From: Pseudomonas grandcourensis
GTDB taxonomy: Bacteria; Pseudomonadota; Gammaproteobacteria; Pseudomonadales; Pseudomonadaceae
Direction: 5' to 3'
Assembly (NCBI RefSeq): GCF_039909015.1
Contig: NZ_CP150919.1
Coordinates: 2,766,501 to 2,830,500, forward strand
DNA: 64,000 nucleotides
In this document: one piece after another, positions 1 through 9,081 of the stretch
Layout of the letters: each line of letters starts with the position of its first letter
How positions within the stretch are numbered: position 1 is the stretch's first letter
Made by a program: the position numbers and the translations under genes
The notes under the pieces: model-generated
Told to the model about the DNA's origin: nothing
The model's input: the letters and a program-made list of their open reading frames with translations, nothing else
Databases searched by the model: none

Positions 1-2
1 TG

Positions 3-1226
3 TGGACCCAGCGTATCGGGCGCAATGCCGCGTTGTTGTACCTGGCGACCTACCAGACCTACAGCATTTTGCGCACCGGTCAGATCGACAGCTTCCTGAT
101 TCTGTTCACCTCCCTGGGCCTGTACGGCCTGGCGCGGCACCTGCTGCTCGGCCCTGCGTGGCGCTGGTTCTACGCGGGCTGTGCGGCCATGGGCATTGGC
201 GTGATCACCAAGGGCGTGGGTTTCCTACCGGCGCTGTTGCTGATTCCTTATGCCTATGCAGTGCGCAAAGGCTGGCCCGGCGTGGTGGCCATGCCCGGTG
301 AGGCACGCAAGTGGTTGCTCGGGTTAGCAGTGATGCTCGCGGCGATCGCGATCTGGCTGCTGCCCCTGGCCTTGTCCATCATCGTCAATGGCAACGCCGA
401 CGAAGTAGCCTATGCGCGGGAGATCCTGCTGCATCAGACGGCGGGCCGTTATGCCGCCGCGTGGCATCACCGCGAACCGTTCTGGTACTTCTTCACCAAC
501 GTGATTCCGCAGTACTGGCTGCCGTTGGTGCTGGTGCTGCCATGGCTGGTGCCCGCCTGGCGCCGGCAGTTGCAAAAACGTGACGGCCGGGTCCTGGTAT
601 TGCTCGGTTGGGTGGTGCTGGTGGTGCTGTTTTTCTGCATCAGCACGGGCAAGCGCAAGTTGTACATCTACCCGGCGCTGCCCGGGCTGGTGCTGGTCGC
701 CGCACCGTTGATCCCGTGGCTGCTCAAGCGCTGGTTCAAACGGCACCCGCGTTTGCGCCGGGTGTTCCCGGCACTGGTGGCAACCTGGTTCGCGTTGTGG
801 TTCGCCCGTGGTTTCATCGAACCGCTCAAGGAAGGCACCAACATCGATCAGGTGCTCATGATCCAGGCGGCATCCATGACCCAGGGCGCCGATCTGGTGC
901 TGGTCAACTGGGAGGAGGGACACTGGTTGTTCGCCCGGCAGCCGATCGTGCATTTCGGCATGGACAATTCGACCATCGAAAAGGCCGCGCTTTACTTGCG
1001 TGAACACCCCAAGGCCTACGCTTTGGTGCCGGATGACGTGCTCAACCAGTGCTTCAAGCCCGAAGCGGCCCATGAACTGGGCGAAAACTCCCGGGCGAAC
1101 TGGTCGATCGTGGGCGCGGACGCCGACAACGGCAAATGCCTGCCGCAAGAGGCCGGCAAAGCTTATCGGTTCACCTGGAATGACCCGCACATGCCGGCGG
1201 CACCTGCGCAGGTGGCTAATCCCTGA
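3..1226 (+). CDS. ArnT/PMT-like membrane glycosyltransferase, C-terminal part (5' truncated)
   Basis: The frame is open from the first base of the window, so the N-terminal part (with the usual acidic catalytic loop) lies upstream; 407 codons are visible. The residues form a series of hydrophobic segments (for example around WLLGLAVMLAAIAIWLLP and VLVLLGWVVLVVLFF) followed by a soluble C-terminal domain of roughly 140 residues. The segments ITKGVGFLPALLLIPYAYA and STGKRKLYIYPALPGL are characteristic of the GT39/GT83 (ArnT-like) family, which moves a sugar from a polyprenyl-phosphate donor onto lipid A or other envelope acceptors at the periplasmic face of the inner membrane. The acceptor cannot be told from this fragment. 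A strong bidirectional terminator follows directly. Confidence 0.8.
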   Translation, partial: WTQRIGRNAALLYLATYQTYSILRTGQIDSFLILFTSLGLYGLARHLLLGPAWRWFYAGCAAMGIGVITKGVGFLPALLLIPYAYAVRKGWPGVVAMPGEARKWLLGLAVMLAAIAIWLLPLALSIIVNGNADEVAYAREILLHQTAGRYAAAWHHREPFWYFFTNVIPQYWLPLVLVLPWLVPAWRRQLQKRDGRVLVLLGWVVLVVLFFCISTGKRKLYIYPALPGLVLVAAPLIPWLLKRWFKRHPRLRRVFPALVATWFALWFARGFIEPLKEGTNIDQVLMIQAASMTQGADLVLVNWEEGHWLFARQPIVHFGMDNSTIEKAALYLREHPKAYALVPDDVLNQCFKPEAAHELGENSRANWSIVGADADNGKCLPQEAGKAYRFTWNDPHMPAAPAQVANP

Positions 1227-1237
1227 GGGCAAAAAAA

Positions 1238-1265
1238 GGGCCGCTTGAATAAGCGGCCCTTTTTC
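1238..1265. terminator. Bidirectional intrinsic terminator
   Basis: GGGCCGCTT-gaat-AAGCGGCCC forms a perfect 9-bp stem, preceded by a run of seven A and followed by a T-rich tract, so it can work on both strands. It sits between the glycosyltransferase (+) and the convergent alcohol dehydrogenase (-). Confidence 0.9.
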
Positions 1266-1280
1266 TTCGTTCGTCGCCTG

Positions 1281-2312
1281 TCACTGACTGGCGTCCAGCA
1301 CCACGCGGTAGCGTGCCTTGCCACTGCGCAAATGATCGATGGCCTCGTTAATCCGGCTCATGGGGAACATCTCGACCTGCGGCACGATCTGGTGGCGTGC
1401 GCAGAACTCCAGCATGGTCGCGGTGTTGGCGGGCGAGCCGACGGGTGAGGCGGACATGGTTTTTTGCTGGGGAATCAGCTCGAACACATGCATGGGAATG
1501 GCATCAGGCACGACGCCGACAAAGTGCAGGCGACCCTTGCCGCGCAGGGTGGCGAGCATGGCGCTCCAGTCGAGGTTGGCGTTGGCGGTGACCAGGAGAA
1601 AGTCCAGGGTGCCGGCAATGGCATTGAGCGCATTGGTATCGGTCGAGGCGACCACCTTGTGCGCGCCCAGGCGCCTGGCTTCGTCCTGCTTGCTCAGCGA
1701 TGAGGTGAACGCCGTGACTTCGCAGCCCCAGGCGTTGAGGAAGCGCAGCGCCAGGTGACCGAGACCGCCGATGCCCACCACGCCGACCCGGTCGGTGGGC
1801 TTGATGCCGAATTCCACCAGTGGGTTGAACACGGTCGAACCTGCACAGAACAACGGCCCGGCCATCGCCGGATCGAGCCCGGCGGGGATCGGCAAGGCCC
1901 AGGCCCAGTGCGAGCGAATGCGGTCGGCAAAGCCGCCGTTGCTGCCGATGATGGTCGGCTGCACGGTGCGACACAGGTTATGGGAGCCTTCGATGCACGA
2001 CGTGCAATGCATGCAACTGCCCTTGTACCAACCGATGCCCACCCGTTGCCCCATTTCCAGGCCGCGCACCTGGTCGCCCAGGCGCACGATACGGCCAACC
2101 ACCTCATGGCCGGGAATGAACGGGTAGTGGCTGATGCCCCAGTCGTTGTCGATCAGCGACTGGTCGGAGTGGCAGACGCCGCAATATTCCACGGCGACTT
2201 CCACCTCATCGTTGCCCAACGGACCGGGATCGTAGCTGTAGCGCTCCAGTGGCGCGCCCGCTGCCGTGGCGGCCCAGCCGGTAAAGGTGGTGAGTTCGCT
2301 GCTGTCGCTCAT
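1281..2312 (-). CDS. Zinc-dependent NAD(P) alcohol dehydrogenase (CAD/YahK-like)
   Basis: A 343-residue medium-chain dehydrogenase that should interconvert an alcohol and its aldehyde using NAD(P)H in the cytoplasm. The catalytic zinc ligands are visible as C44, H69/E70 (PGHE) and C156. The structural zinc cysteines are C100, C103, C106 and C114. The Rossmann motif GIGGLG is at 180-185. The segment CGVCHSDQSLIDNDWG is typical of the cinnamyl-alcohol/YahK-like subgroup, which acts on aromatic and medium-chain aldehydes; the true substrate is unknown. It is monocistronic: a terminator closes its 3' end, and about 130 bp without a recognisable gene separate its start from the next gene upstream. 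Confidence 0.88.
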   Translation of the reverse strand: MSDSSELTTFTGWAATAAGAPLERYSYDPGPLGNDEVEVAVEYCGVCHSDQSLIDNDWGISHYPFIPGHEVVGRIVRLGDQVRGLEMGQRVGIGWYKGSCMHCTSCIEGSHNLCRTVQPTIIGSNGGFADRIRSHWAWALPIPAGLDPAMAGPLFCAGSTVFNPLVEFGIKPTDRVGVVGIGGLGHLALRFLNAWGCEVTAFTSSLSKQDEARRLGAHKVVASTDTNALNAIAGTLDFLLVTANANLDWSAMLATLRGKGRLHFVGVVPDAIPMHVFELIPQQKTMSASPVGSPANTATMLEFCARHQIVPQVEMFPMSRINEAIDHLRSGKARYRVVLDASQ

Positions 2313-2445
2313 GGGATACCTCCAGATCAGAAGTCAGGGGTTTGGGCCGCTTTGGTGCAGCGGCGGAGCGAGGAAAGTGTAGCGGGTTGCCGGCGTTCCA
2401 TCGGGCACGAGTCTGGAGACTGTTGATTTCAGCGCGACCTCACAT

Positions 2446-3207
2446 CTACAGATCGATCACGAACGCCTCATCGAAATCAGGATTCTCATTGATGCCATTC
2501 CTGGCATAGCCCCGGGGGTTGCAGACCACGCGGGTGTTGCCCACCCGATAATCAAAGCTGCCATGGGTGTGGCCATGCAGCCACAGTGCCGGCTGCCAGT
2601 CTTTGATCCGCGCTTCGAGGTCCGAGACAAAGCTTGAGTTGATCGGCGAATCGGCAAAGGTCGGGCTGATGCTCGACCGCGTCGGGGCGAAATGCGAGAC
2701 CACCACCGTGGGCGTGCTGCTGTCGCGGGTGAAACAGTCTTGCAGCCAGGCGACCGTCTGCAGAAACACCAGCTGGGAAATGGCCGGCGTGAGCAGGTCA
2801 GGGAAATCGGGGGCGATTTTGATGTGACTGAAGTCACGGATCAGCTGGGTCGCCAGATCAATGCCCAGCGCCCGATCCTCAGGGCTGTCGAGAAGGCGAT
2901 AGTCGGACCACAGCGTGCAGCCAAGAAAACGCACGCCGTCGTGGACGTACTCCGAACGTTCCAGAATATGGATCTGCGTGCCTTGCGCCAGGCTGTTGAG
3001 TTGCTCGTAGGTGGAGACCAGGTCACTGCCATAGAACTCGTGATTGCCCGCCACGTACAGCAGCGGAACCGGGCAGGCCGTGGCCCACTCGATGGCCTTG
3101 GCCGGCCGTGCGATATCCCCGGCGAGCACGACAATATCGGCATCCACGGCGGGAAAGGGGATCGCGTTGACGGACAGGTGCATGTCAGACAGCAAGGCGA
3201 TACGCAT
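2446..3207 (-). CDS. Calcineurin-like metallophosphoesterase
   Basis: A 253-residue soluble protein with the whole calcineurin-like metal-binding signature in order: D8-M-H10 near the N-terminus, GD at 30-31, GNHE at 54-57, VVVSHFAPT in the middle and HGHTHG towards the C-terminus. These bind a dinuclear metal centre that hydrolyses phosphomonoesters or phosphodiesters. The substrate cannot be predicted from the sequence, and no neighbour points to a pathway. No signal peptide is visible, so it is probably cytoplasmic. Confidence 0.85.
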   Translation of the reverse strand: MRIALLSDMHLSVNAIPFPAVDADIVVLAGDIARPAKAIEWATACPVPLLYVAGNHEFYGSDLVSTYEQLNSLAQGTQIHILERSEYVHDGVRFLGCTLWSDYRLLDSPEDRALGIDLATQLIRDFSHIKIAPDFPDLLTPAISQLVFLQTVAWLQDCFTRDSSTPTVVVSHFAPTRSSISPTFADSPINSSFVSDLEARIKDWQPALWLHGHTHGSFDYRVGNTRVVCNPRGYARNGINENPDFDEAFVIDL

Positions 3208-3313
3208 GGATCAACTCCGGCGTGTGTTGAAGGGCAGGCCGTTCAAGTTACGCGTTGATAACCCGTTGTCACAAGCCTGCTGGTCAGCGCGAATCCCGCG
3301 GCCAGCCACAACC

Positions 3314-3420
3314 CCTGTGGGAGCGGGCTTGCCCGCGAAAGGGGCCAGCACATCCAACAGAGATATTGGCTGACCTACCGCTATCGTCGGATCGCCGTCC
3401 GGAGCAAGCCCGCTCCTACA
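3314..3420. repeat. REP-type palindrome pair (degenerate BIME)
   Basis: A REP copy at 3314-3342 (GGAGCGGGCTTGCCCGCGA core) is followed about 50 bp later by an inverted, partly decayed copy at 3391-3420. The pair lies between the start of the metallophosphoesterase gene and the 3' end of the aldehyde dehydrogenase gene, where such elements usually protect or terminate transcripts. Confidence 0.8.
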
Positions 3421-3430
3421 GTTGACCTGT

Positions 3431-4903
3431 TTACTTCAAATACCAACCCCAAGGCTGGTCACTGACGTACTCGGTCACCTGCTTGACCTCAAGATAATTG
3501 TGCAACCCCCATTGCCCCAGCTCCCGGCCAATGCCGCTGTGTTTCATCCCGCCCCAGGGCGCTTCGACGAAGGTCGGTTGCGAGCAGTTGACCCAGACGA
3601 TCCCGGCGCGCAACTGGTTGGCGACCCGGGCGGTGCGTTGCAAATCGGCGCTCATTACGGCGGCGGCGAGGCCGAAGCGGCTGGCGTTGGCCATTTGCAC
3701 TGCTTGCTCTTCGGTTTTGAAGCGCTTGATACACAGCACCGGGCCGAACACTTCTTCGCGCCACAAGATGCTGCTGTGCCCCGGCTCATCGAAGATCGCA
3801 GGTTCGACGAAATAACCCTCGGCCAGATGCGCCGGTCGCCGTCCGCCGGTGAGCAAACGGGCGCCACTGGCCAGGCCCTGGTCGATGAAACCGAGCACCT
3901 TGTCGTACTGGCCCTGGCTGACCAGCGGCCCGAGCAGCACGCCGGGCTGCATGCCTGGGCCAATGCTGATCTTGCGGGTTTCTTCCACCAGCCGTTCGAT
4001 CAGGCGCGGGGCGATGCTTTCCTGCACCAACAGGCGCGACGTGGCGCTGCACACCTGGCCCTGGTTCCAGAAAATCCCGAACAGAATCCACTCCACGGCG
4101 GCGTCGACATCGGCGTCGTCGAACACGATGAAGGCGGATTTTCCGCCCAGTTCCAGGCTGATGCTCTTGATGTCCCGCGCCGCCGCCGACATGATTTTCG
4201 CCCCGGTGGGCACGCTGCCGGTGAAGGCCAGTTTGTCCACCCCCGGATGTTCGGTGAGGGGGCTGCCGGCGTCGGCGCCGAGGCCAGTGACCAGGTTCAG
4301 CACCCCGGCCGGCAAGCCGATGCGGTCGGCGGCGGCGGCCAGTTCCAGGGCGGTCAGCGGCGTCAGTTCGGACGGTTTCAATACCACTGTGGCCCCGGCG
4401 GCCAAGGCTGGGGCGACCTTCCACGCGGCCATCAGCAGCGGGTAGTTCCAGGGAATGATCTGCCCGGCCACGCCAATCGGCTCGTGGCGGATGCGGCAGT
4501 GGAAACGCGCGTCCGGTAAGGCCAGCGGCTGATCCTGCTGCTGGTCCAGTTCGCGGGCCAAACCGGCGTAGTAACGGAAGCAACCGATAGCGTCGCCAAT
4601 GTCCCACTGCGCTTCGGGCAAGGGCTTGCCGTTGTCGCGCACTTCCAGTTCCGCCAGTGCTTGCTGGCCACTTTCCAGCTCATCGGCCAGCGCCTCCAGC
4701 CACTGCGCACGCTCGGCGCCGCTGGTCTGGCCCCAGCCATTGTCGAAGGCGCGACGGGCCGCACGCACGGCATGGTCGACATCCTCTTCAGTGCCTGCCG
4801 CCACGCGGTGGAAGACTTGCTCGGTGGCCGGATCGATCACATCCAGATAGCCGCCCAGGTCCGGGCTGACCCATTCGCCGTTGATGTAGAGCTGATCACG
4901 CAT
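3431..4903 (-). CDS. NAD(P)-dependent aldehyde dehydrogenase (betaine/aminoaldehyde type)
   Basis: A 490-residue full-length ALDH superfamily enzyme. Visible active-site features are the oxyanion Asn in PWNYP (N153), the general base in ELGGKS (E251) and the nucleophile in GQVCSATSR (C285). Closest family resemblance is to betaine-aldehyde and gamma-aminobutyraldehyde dehydrogenases. It is the last gene of the polyamine-type ABC operon and its start overlaps the end of the upstream permease gene by 8 bp. Translational coupling to an amine importer suggests oxidation of an amino-aldehyde derived from the imported substrate, but no amine oxidase or transaminase is in the operon, so the substrate remains an inference. 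Confidence 0.88.
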   Translation of the reverse strand: MRDQLYINGEWVSPDLGGYLDVIDPATEQVFHRVAAGTEEDVDHAVRAARRAFDNGWGQTSGAERAQWLEALADELESGQQALAELEVRDNGKPLPEAQWDIGDAIGCFRYYAGLARELDQQQDQPLALPDARFHCRIRHEPIGVAGQIIPWNYPLLMAAWKVAPALAAGATVVLKPSELTPLTALELAAAADRIGLPAGVLNLVTGLGADAGSPLTEHPGVDKLAFTGSVPTGAKIMSAAARDIKSISLELGGKSAFIVFDDADVDAAVEWILFGIFWNQGQVCSATSRLLVQESIAPRLIERLVEETRKISIGPGMQPGVLLGPLVSQGQYDKVLGFIDQGLASGARLLTGGRRPAHLAEGYFVEPAIFDEPGHSSILWREEVFGPVLCIKRFKTEEQAVQMANASRFGLAAAVMSADLQRTARVANQLRAGIVWVNCSQPTFVEAPWGGMKHSGIGRELGQWGLHNYLEVKQVTEYVSDQPWGWYLK

Positions 4904-5723
4904 GGTGCGACTCCTGGACGCCGGTACGGCGGTTTTGCAGATGGCGGGAAGTGAACAGCAGGGCCAGCGACACGCAGATGATCACCGTGGAAATCGCGTT
5001 GATCTCTGGCGTCACACCGCGGCGGATGGAGGAAAAGATGTAGATCGGCAACGTCGTTTCCGAGCCTGCAACGAAGAACGCGATGATGAAATCGTCGAAG
5101 CTGAAGGTGAACGCCAGCAGGAACCCCGCCATGATCGCCGGGCTGATCTGCGGCAGGGTCACCCGCCAGAAGGTGTCCATCGGTGGCGCGTACAGGTCGG
5201 CAGAAGCTTCGAGCAAGGCCTTGTCCAGCGAGTCGACACGGCTGCGCACGATCACCATCACCAGGGCCATGGTGAACAACGAATGCGCGGCGATCACCGT
5301 AAAGAAGCCCATGTTCAGCTTCGGCACCGTCGGCAGCCAACTCGCCAGCAGCGGGTTGATCAGGTCGAACAGGCTGATGAAGGCGATCAGTGTTGAAATG
5401 CCGATGACGATGCCCGGCACGATGATCGCGCAATAGGTCAGCGCATCGAACAGCAAGCGCACTTTTGCGCCGCAGCGCTGCAAGCCGAACACCGCGAGGG
5501 TGCCGAACAGCGTGGCAATCACCGCTGAACTGAAGGCGATCAGCGCGCTGTTGCCCAGGGCTTCCATGATGAAGGGGTTGCCGAACGCGGTGCCGAACCA
5601 CTGCACCGAGCAGCACTGGAACGCCAGGCCACTGCGCCCGGCGTTGAAGCTGAACAGCACGATCAAGGCAATCGGTGCGTAGAGAAACAGGTACAGCGAG
5701 GTCGAATAGCTGCGCAGCCACAT
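4896..5723 (-). CDS. Polyamine-type ABC transporter permease (PotC-like)
   Basis: A 275-residue inner-membrane protein with about six hydrophobic segments. The EAA loop that contacts the ATPase is visible in the second half (EASADLYAPPMDTFWRVTLP). It belongs to the PotC/PotI permease family. One base separates its start from the stop of the PotB-like permease gene, and its end overlaps the aldehyde dehydrogenase gene by 8 bp, so the four proteins are clearly co-translated. It should form a heterodimeric channel with the other permease for import of a polyamine-like cation. Confidence 0.88.
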   Translation of the reverse strand: MWLRSYSTSLYLFLYAPIALIVLFSFNAGRSGLAFQCCSVQWFGTAFGNPFIMEALGNSALIAFSSAVIATLFGTLAVFGLQRCGAKVRLLFDALTYCAIIVPGIVIGISTLIAFISLFDLINPLLASWLPTVPKLNMGFFTVIAAHSLFTMALVMVIVRSRVDSLDKALLEASADLYAPPMDTFWRVTLPQISPAIMAGFLLAFTFSFDDFIIAFFVAGSETTLPIYIFSSIRRGVTPEINAISTVIICVSLALLFTSRHLQNRRTGVQESHHA

Positions 5724-5724
5724 G

Positions 5725-6642
5725 TCACAGGCCTCCGTCGGCAGGGCGGCCGCCGTAGCGCGCCACCAGTTTCAAGTACACGCCGATGATCAGCAGCATC
5801 ATCGCCACCAGCGTCATGGCCAGTGCACTGCCGAACGGCCAGTTGCGCGATTGCAGGAACAGGTCGACCAGCGCGTTGCCGACAAAGAACACCTTGCCGC
5901 CGCCGAGAATGGCCGGGATCAGGAACTCGCCCATCAACAGGATGAACACCAGCATCACCCCGGTGATGATCCCCGGCGCGGACAGCGGCAGGGTGATCCG
6001 GCGGAAGCTTTCGAAGGCACTGGCGCCCAGGTCCGCCGAGGCTTCGAGCAGGCGCTTGTCGAGCTTTTCCAGGCTGACGTAGATCGGGAACACCATCAGC
6101 GGCAGGTAGCCGTAAACGATGCCGATCAGCACCGCCCACGGCGTGTTGATCAGCCGCACATCCTCAAGCCCCAGGCTGGCCAGCAGCGCCGGAATGCCCT
6201 TGCCGCTGAGGATGAAAATCCACGCATAGGTGCGGATCAGGAAACTGGTCCAGAACGGCACGATCACCAGGGTCAGCAACAGCGAGCGGTTCCTGGTGAC
6301 TTTGACCGCCAGGAAGTACGCCAACGGATACGCCGCCACCAGGCACACCAGGGTGCCCAGCGGCGCTAGCATCAGCGTGTTGCTGAAGGCCGCGCCGCGA
6401 GAACCGAGGTTGAGGTAGTTGGCCAGGGTGAAGCCACCGGCGTAACCGCCCACGGCGCTGCGCTCGCCGAAACTGAAGACCAGGATGATCACCAGCGGCA
6501 TCAACAACAGCAGCAGGAACCACAGGGTCGAAGGCAAGAGCATCAGAAGGGTGATGCGCCGGCCGAGGCTGCGCCGTTGGCGAACCTCGACCGACAGGGC
6601 ATGGCCCGGCTGCACCGTTTGCGGGTGGGCGGCGGCATTCAT
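5725..6642 (-). CDS. Polyamine-type ABC transporter permease (PotB-like)
   Basis: A 305-residue inner-membrane permease of the PotB/PotH family. The first hydrophobic segment begins after about 30 cytoplasmic residues, and an EAA loop is visible (EASADLGASAFESFRRITLP). I chose the ATG at 6642 because it has GAGGAG six bases upstream; an in-frame ATG at 6669 lacks a comparable site. It is the third gene of the operon, 31 bp after the binding-protein gene. It pairs with the PotC-like permease. Confidence 0.88.
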   Translation of the reverse strand: MNAAAHPQTVQPGHALSVEVRQRRSLGRRITLLMLLPSTLWFLLLLLMPLVIILVFSFGERSAVGGYAGGFTLANYLNLGSRGAAFSNTLMLAPLGTLVCLVAAYPLAYFLAVKVTRNRSLLLTLVIVPFWTSFLIRTYAWIFILSGKGIPALLASLGLEDVRLINTPWAVLIGIVYGYLPLMVFPIYVSLEKLDKRLLEASADLGASAFESFRRITLPLSAPGIITGVMLVFILLMGEFLIPAILGGGKVFFVGNALVDLFLQSRNWPFGSALAMTLVAMMLLIIGVYLKLVARYGGRPADGGL

Positions 6643-6673
6643 GGGTGACTCCTCATTGGCCATGGTCAAGCGA

Positions 6674-7816
6674 TCAGGCGGACTTGAAACGCGCCATCAG
6701 TTCGGCGCGCGCCGGGCTGGTCAGCGTCGCGGCGGCACCGAACTCCAGCGGGCTCAGGGCCTCGGCGGCCGGGTACATGATCGGATCGTCGAGCATTGCC
6801 ACAGGCAGCAGCGCGTCGACACGCTTGTCACCGCTCGGGTAGCCGTGGCTCAGCACTTCGAGCTTGTTGTGCTGCGGGTCGAGCAGGTAATTGATGAACG
6901 CGTAGGCGGCGTCCTTGTGTTCCGAGCTTTTGGGGATAGCGAAGAAGTCGCTCCACAGTTCGCCACCTTCCTTGCCCAGTTCGAACTGCATTTGCGCGTT
7001 GTCGCGGTGCAATTGCGAGGCGTCGCCGGTCCAGGACATCGCCAGCCAGGCATCGCCGCTGCGCATCGACGGCTGGATGTCGGAGTTGATCGCGAACAGG
7101 TGCGGCTTGACCTCGATCAGCAGCTTTTCCGCGTCGGCCAGTTCTTTCGGGTCCAGGGAGTTGAAGCTGTAGCCGAAGCTTTTCAGCGCGTTGCCGATGG
7201 CGGTCAACTGGTAGTCGTGGACCATCGTTCGGCCGCTGGCCGGGCCCTGGGCGGCGGCCCAGAATTCCTTCCAGCTGGCGGGGCCGTTTTTCAGCTTGCC
7301 GGTGTCGTAGAGCATGCCGGTGGTGCCCCAGTTTTTCGGCACCGCGTAGACCTTGCCGTCCACCGTGCCTTGGGCCATGAACTTCTGCTGGAACGCCGAG
7401 GCATCGAAGTTGGGAATGCGCGACAGGTCCAGCGGCTCGATCAGCCCCAAGCCGACGTAGGTGCTGATGGTGTAGTTGGTTGGCACCAGCACGTCCCAGC
7501 CACTGCCGCCGGCCTGCAATTTGGCGAGCATTTCTTCGTTGGAACCGAACACGCTCATCGACACCCGGGCGCCGGTGGTCTTGCCGAAGGCGTCGAGGTT
7601 TTCCTGGCTGTGGTAGTTCGGCCAGGTCGCCAGCGACAGGCGATCACCGAGTTTGGTTTGCTCGGCAGCCTCGGCGGTGGAGGTCAGCAGGCCGGGCATG
7701 TTGGTGGCGACCACGGCGGCGGCGATACCGAGGCCGGTGCGGCCAAGGAACTCGCGGCGGCTGATCGAGCCGTTCTGCCAGCTGCGCAGGGTTTTTATAA
7801 AAGTCTTCTGGTCCAT
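6674..7816 (-). CDS. Periplasmic spermidine/putrescine-type binding protein, Tat-exported (PotD-like)
   Basis: A 380-residue extracellular solute-binding protein of the PotD/PotF family. The N-terminus carries a twin-arginine signal: SRREFLGR with the Arg pair at 20-21, a hydrophobic stretch and an AEA cleavage site near residue 50. Tat export suggests that it folds before secretion, which is less usual for this family. I chose ATG 7816, which has GGAG a few bases upstream, over a GTG at 7828. It sits between the ATPase and permease genes and should deliver the polyamine-like substrate to the permeases. The exact ligand is not predictable. Confidence 0.88.
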   Translation of the reverse strand: MDQKTFIKTLRSWQNGSISRREFLGRTGLGIAAAVVATNMPGLLTSTAEAAEQTKLGDRLSLATWPNYHSQENLDAFGKTTGARVSMSVFGSNEEMLAKLQAGGSGWDVLVPTNYTISTYVGLGLIEPLDLSRIPNFDASAFQQKFMAQGTVDGKVYAVPKNWGTTGMLYDTGKLKNGPASWKEFWAAAQGPASGRTMVHDYQLTAIGNALKSFGYSFNSLDPKELADAEKLLIEVKPHLFAINSDIQPSMRSGDAWLAMSWTGDASQLHRDNAQMQFELGKEGGELWSDFFAIPKSSEHKDAAYAFINYLLDPQHNKLEVLSHGYPSGDKRVDALLPVAMLDDPIMYPAAEALSPLEFGAAATLTSPARAELMARFKSA

Positions 7817-7855
7817 AGCACGCTCCACATCCGGTTGATGAAACGAATCGATGAT

Positions 7856-8971
7856 TTACAACGCCATGGCCAGGCCATTGGCGTGATCCCAGCCGACGCG
7901 CACTGCCGCGCCGTGTTCGAATGCATTGGCGCCGTGGTCCTGCTGGCGCGGCACCCGCACGCAGACCACGCCGAAGGCCTGGGTGCGCACGCGGTACTCG
8001 GTGGAATTGCCCAGGTAAATGCGGTCCTCGACGCAGCCTTGCAGCTTCACTTCACGGGCCATCTCGGCGTTGGCGCTGGCGATGCTGATCAGCTCCGGTC
8101 GCACCGCAATGCAACCGGCGGCGTTGGCGCTGAGGCCCTTGCCAGTGGGCGTGAGGGGGCTGGTCAGCTCCAGTCCTTGCTCGGTACGCAGCACCACCGA
8201 GTTGCCGTTGAGCTGGCGCACGGTGCCGTCGAACAGGTTGGACTCGCCGATAAAGTCAGCCACGTAACGGCTGGCCGGGGCTTCGTAGAGTTGTTCCGGG
8301 GTGGCGGTCTGGATGATCGAACCGTTGTGCATCACGCTGATGCTGTCGCTCATCGACAGGGCTTCTTCCTGATCGTGGGTGACCAGCACGAAGGTGATGC
8401 CGACCTCGCGCTGCAAACGCAGCAATTCCGACTGCATCTCCTTGCGCAGCTTGCGGTCCAGCGCGGCCAGCGGCTCGTCGAGCAGCAACACCGTCGGCTT
8501 GTTGACCAAGGCGCGGGCGAGGGCGACGCGCTGTTGCTGGCCGCCGGACAGTTCAGTCGGCTTGCGCTGGCCAAAGCCGCTCAGGCGCACCATCTCCAAC
8601 GCCTCATCAGCCATGCGCATTTGCTGTTTTTTGTCCGGGCGTGGATTGCGATAACGCAGGCCGTAGGCAATGTTCTGCGCCACCGTCAGATGCGGGAACA
8701 GCGCGTAATGCTGGAACACCATGTTCACCGGCCGCTCGAACGCCGGCACACCGGCCACGCTTTTGCCGGCCAGACGAACCTCGCCGCTGGTGGGCTGCTC
8801 GAAGCCGGCGATCATGCGCAGGGTGGTGGTCTTGCCACAGCCCGAACCACCAAGAAAGGAATGAAACGAGCCACGCCGCACCGCGAAATCCAGACCGCTG
8901 ACGGCCTGCACCTCGCCATAGCGTTTGACCACATTGCAGAATTCGATATCGCTTGGCGGGGTGTTGTTCAC
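7856..8971 (-). CDS. Polyamine-type ABC transporter ATP-binding protein (PotA-like)
   Basis: A 371-residue ABC ATPase. Walker A is at about 41-49 (GGSGCGKTT), the signature is LSGGQQQRVALARAL, Walker B is LLLDEP and the switch His is in LVTHDQEEA. A C-terminal TOBE-type regulatory region of about 120 residues follows, as in PotA. I use the GTG at 8971, preceded by AAGGGAG, because the sequence before it shows no family similarity. It is the first gene of the five-gene operon (ATPase, binding protein, two permeases, aldehyde dehydrogenase). It energises uptake of the polyamine-like substrate. Confidence 0.88.
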   Translation of the reverse strand: MNNTPPSDIEFCNVVKRYGEVQAVSGLDFAVRRGSFHSFLGGSGCGKTTTLRMIAGFEQPTSGEVRLAGKSVAGVPAFERPVNMVFQHYALFPHLTVAQNIAYGLRYRNPRPDKKQQMRMADEALEMVRLSGFGQRKPTELSGGQQQRVALARALVNKPTVLLLDEPLAALDRKLRKEMQSELLRLQREVGITFVLVTHDQEEALSMSDSISVMHNGSIIQTATPEQLYEAPASRYVADFIGESNLFDGTVRQLNGNSVVLRTEQGLELTSPLTPTGKGLSANAAGCIAVRPELISIASANAEMAREVKLQGCVEDRIYLGNSTEYRVRTQAFGVVCVRVPRQQDHGANAFEHGAAVRVGWDHANGLAMAL

Positions 8972-9081
8972 GAGGCGGGCTCCCTTGCAGTGATGAATCA
9001 GTGCGTCGGGGGCCAAACTAGCAATCGGGGTTTTGCGGTGTATATATCCCTTGGGGGATAGGAGGGGGGTGGAGCAGGTGT

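Noticed and set aside
6485..9061. An 858-codon open frame on the plus strand
   Set aside because: It is antisense to three well-supported ABC transporter genes, has no family-like sequence, and arises because high-GC codon use leaves the opposite strand open.
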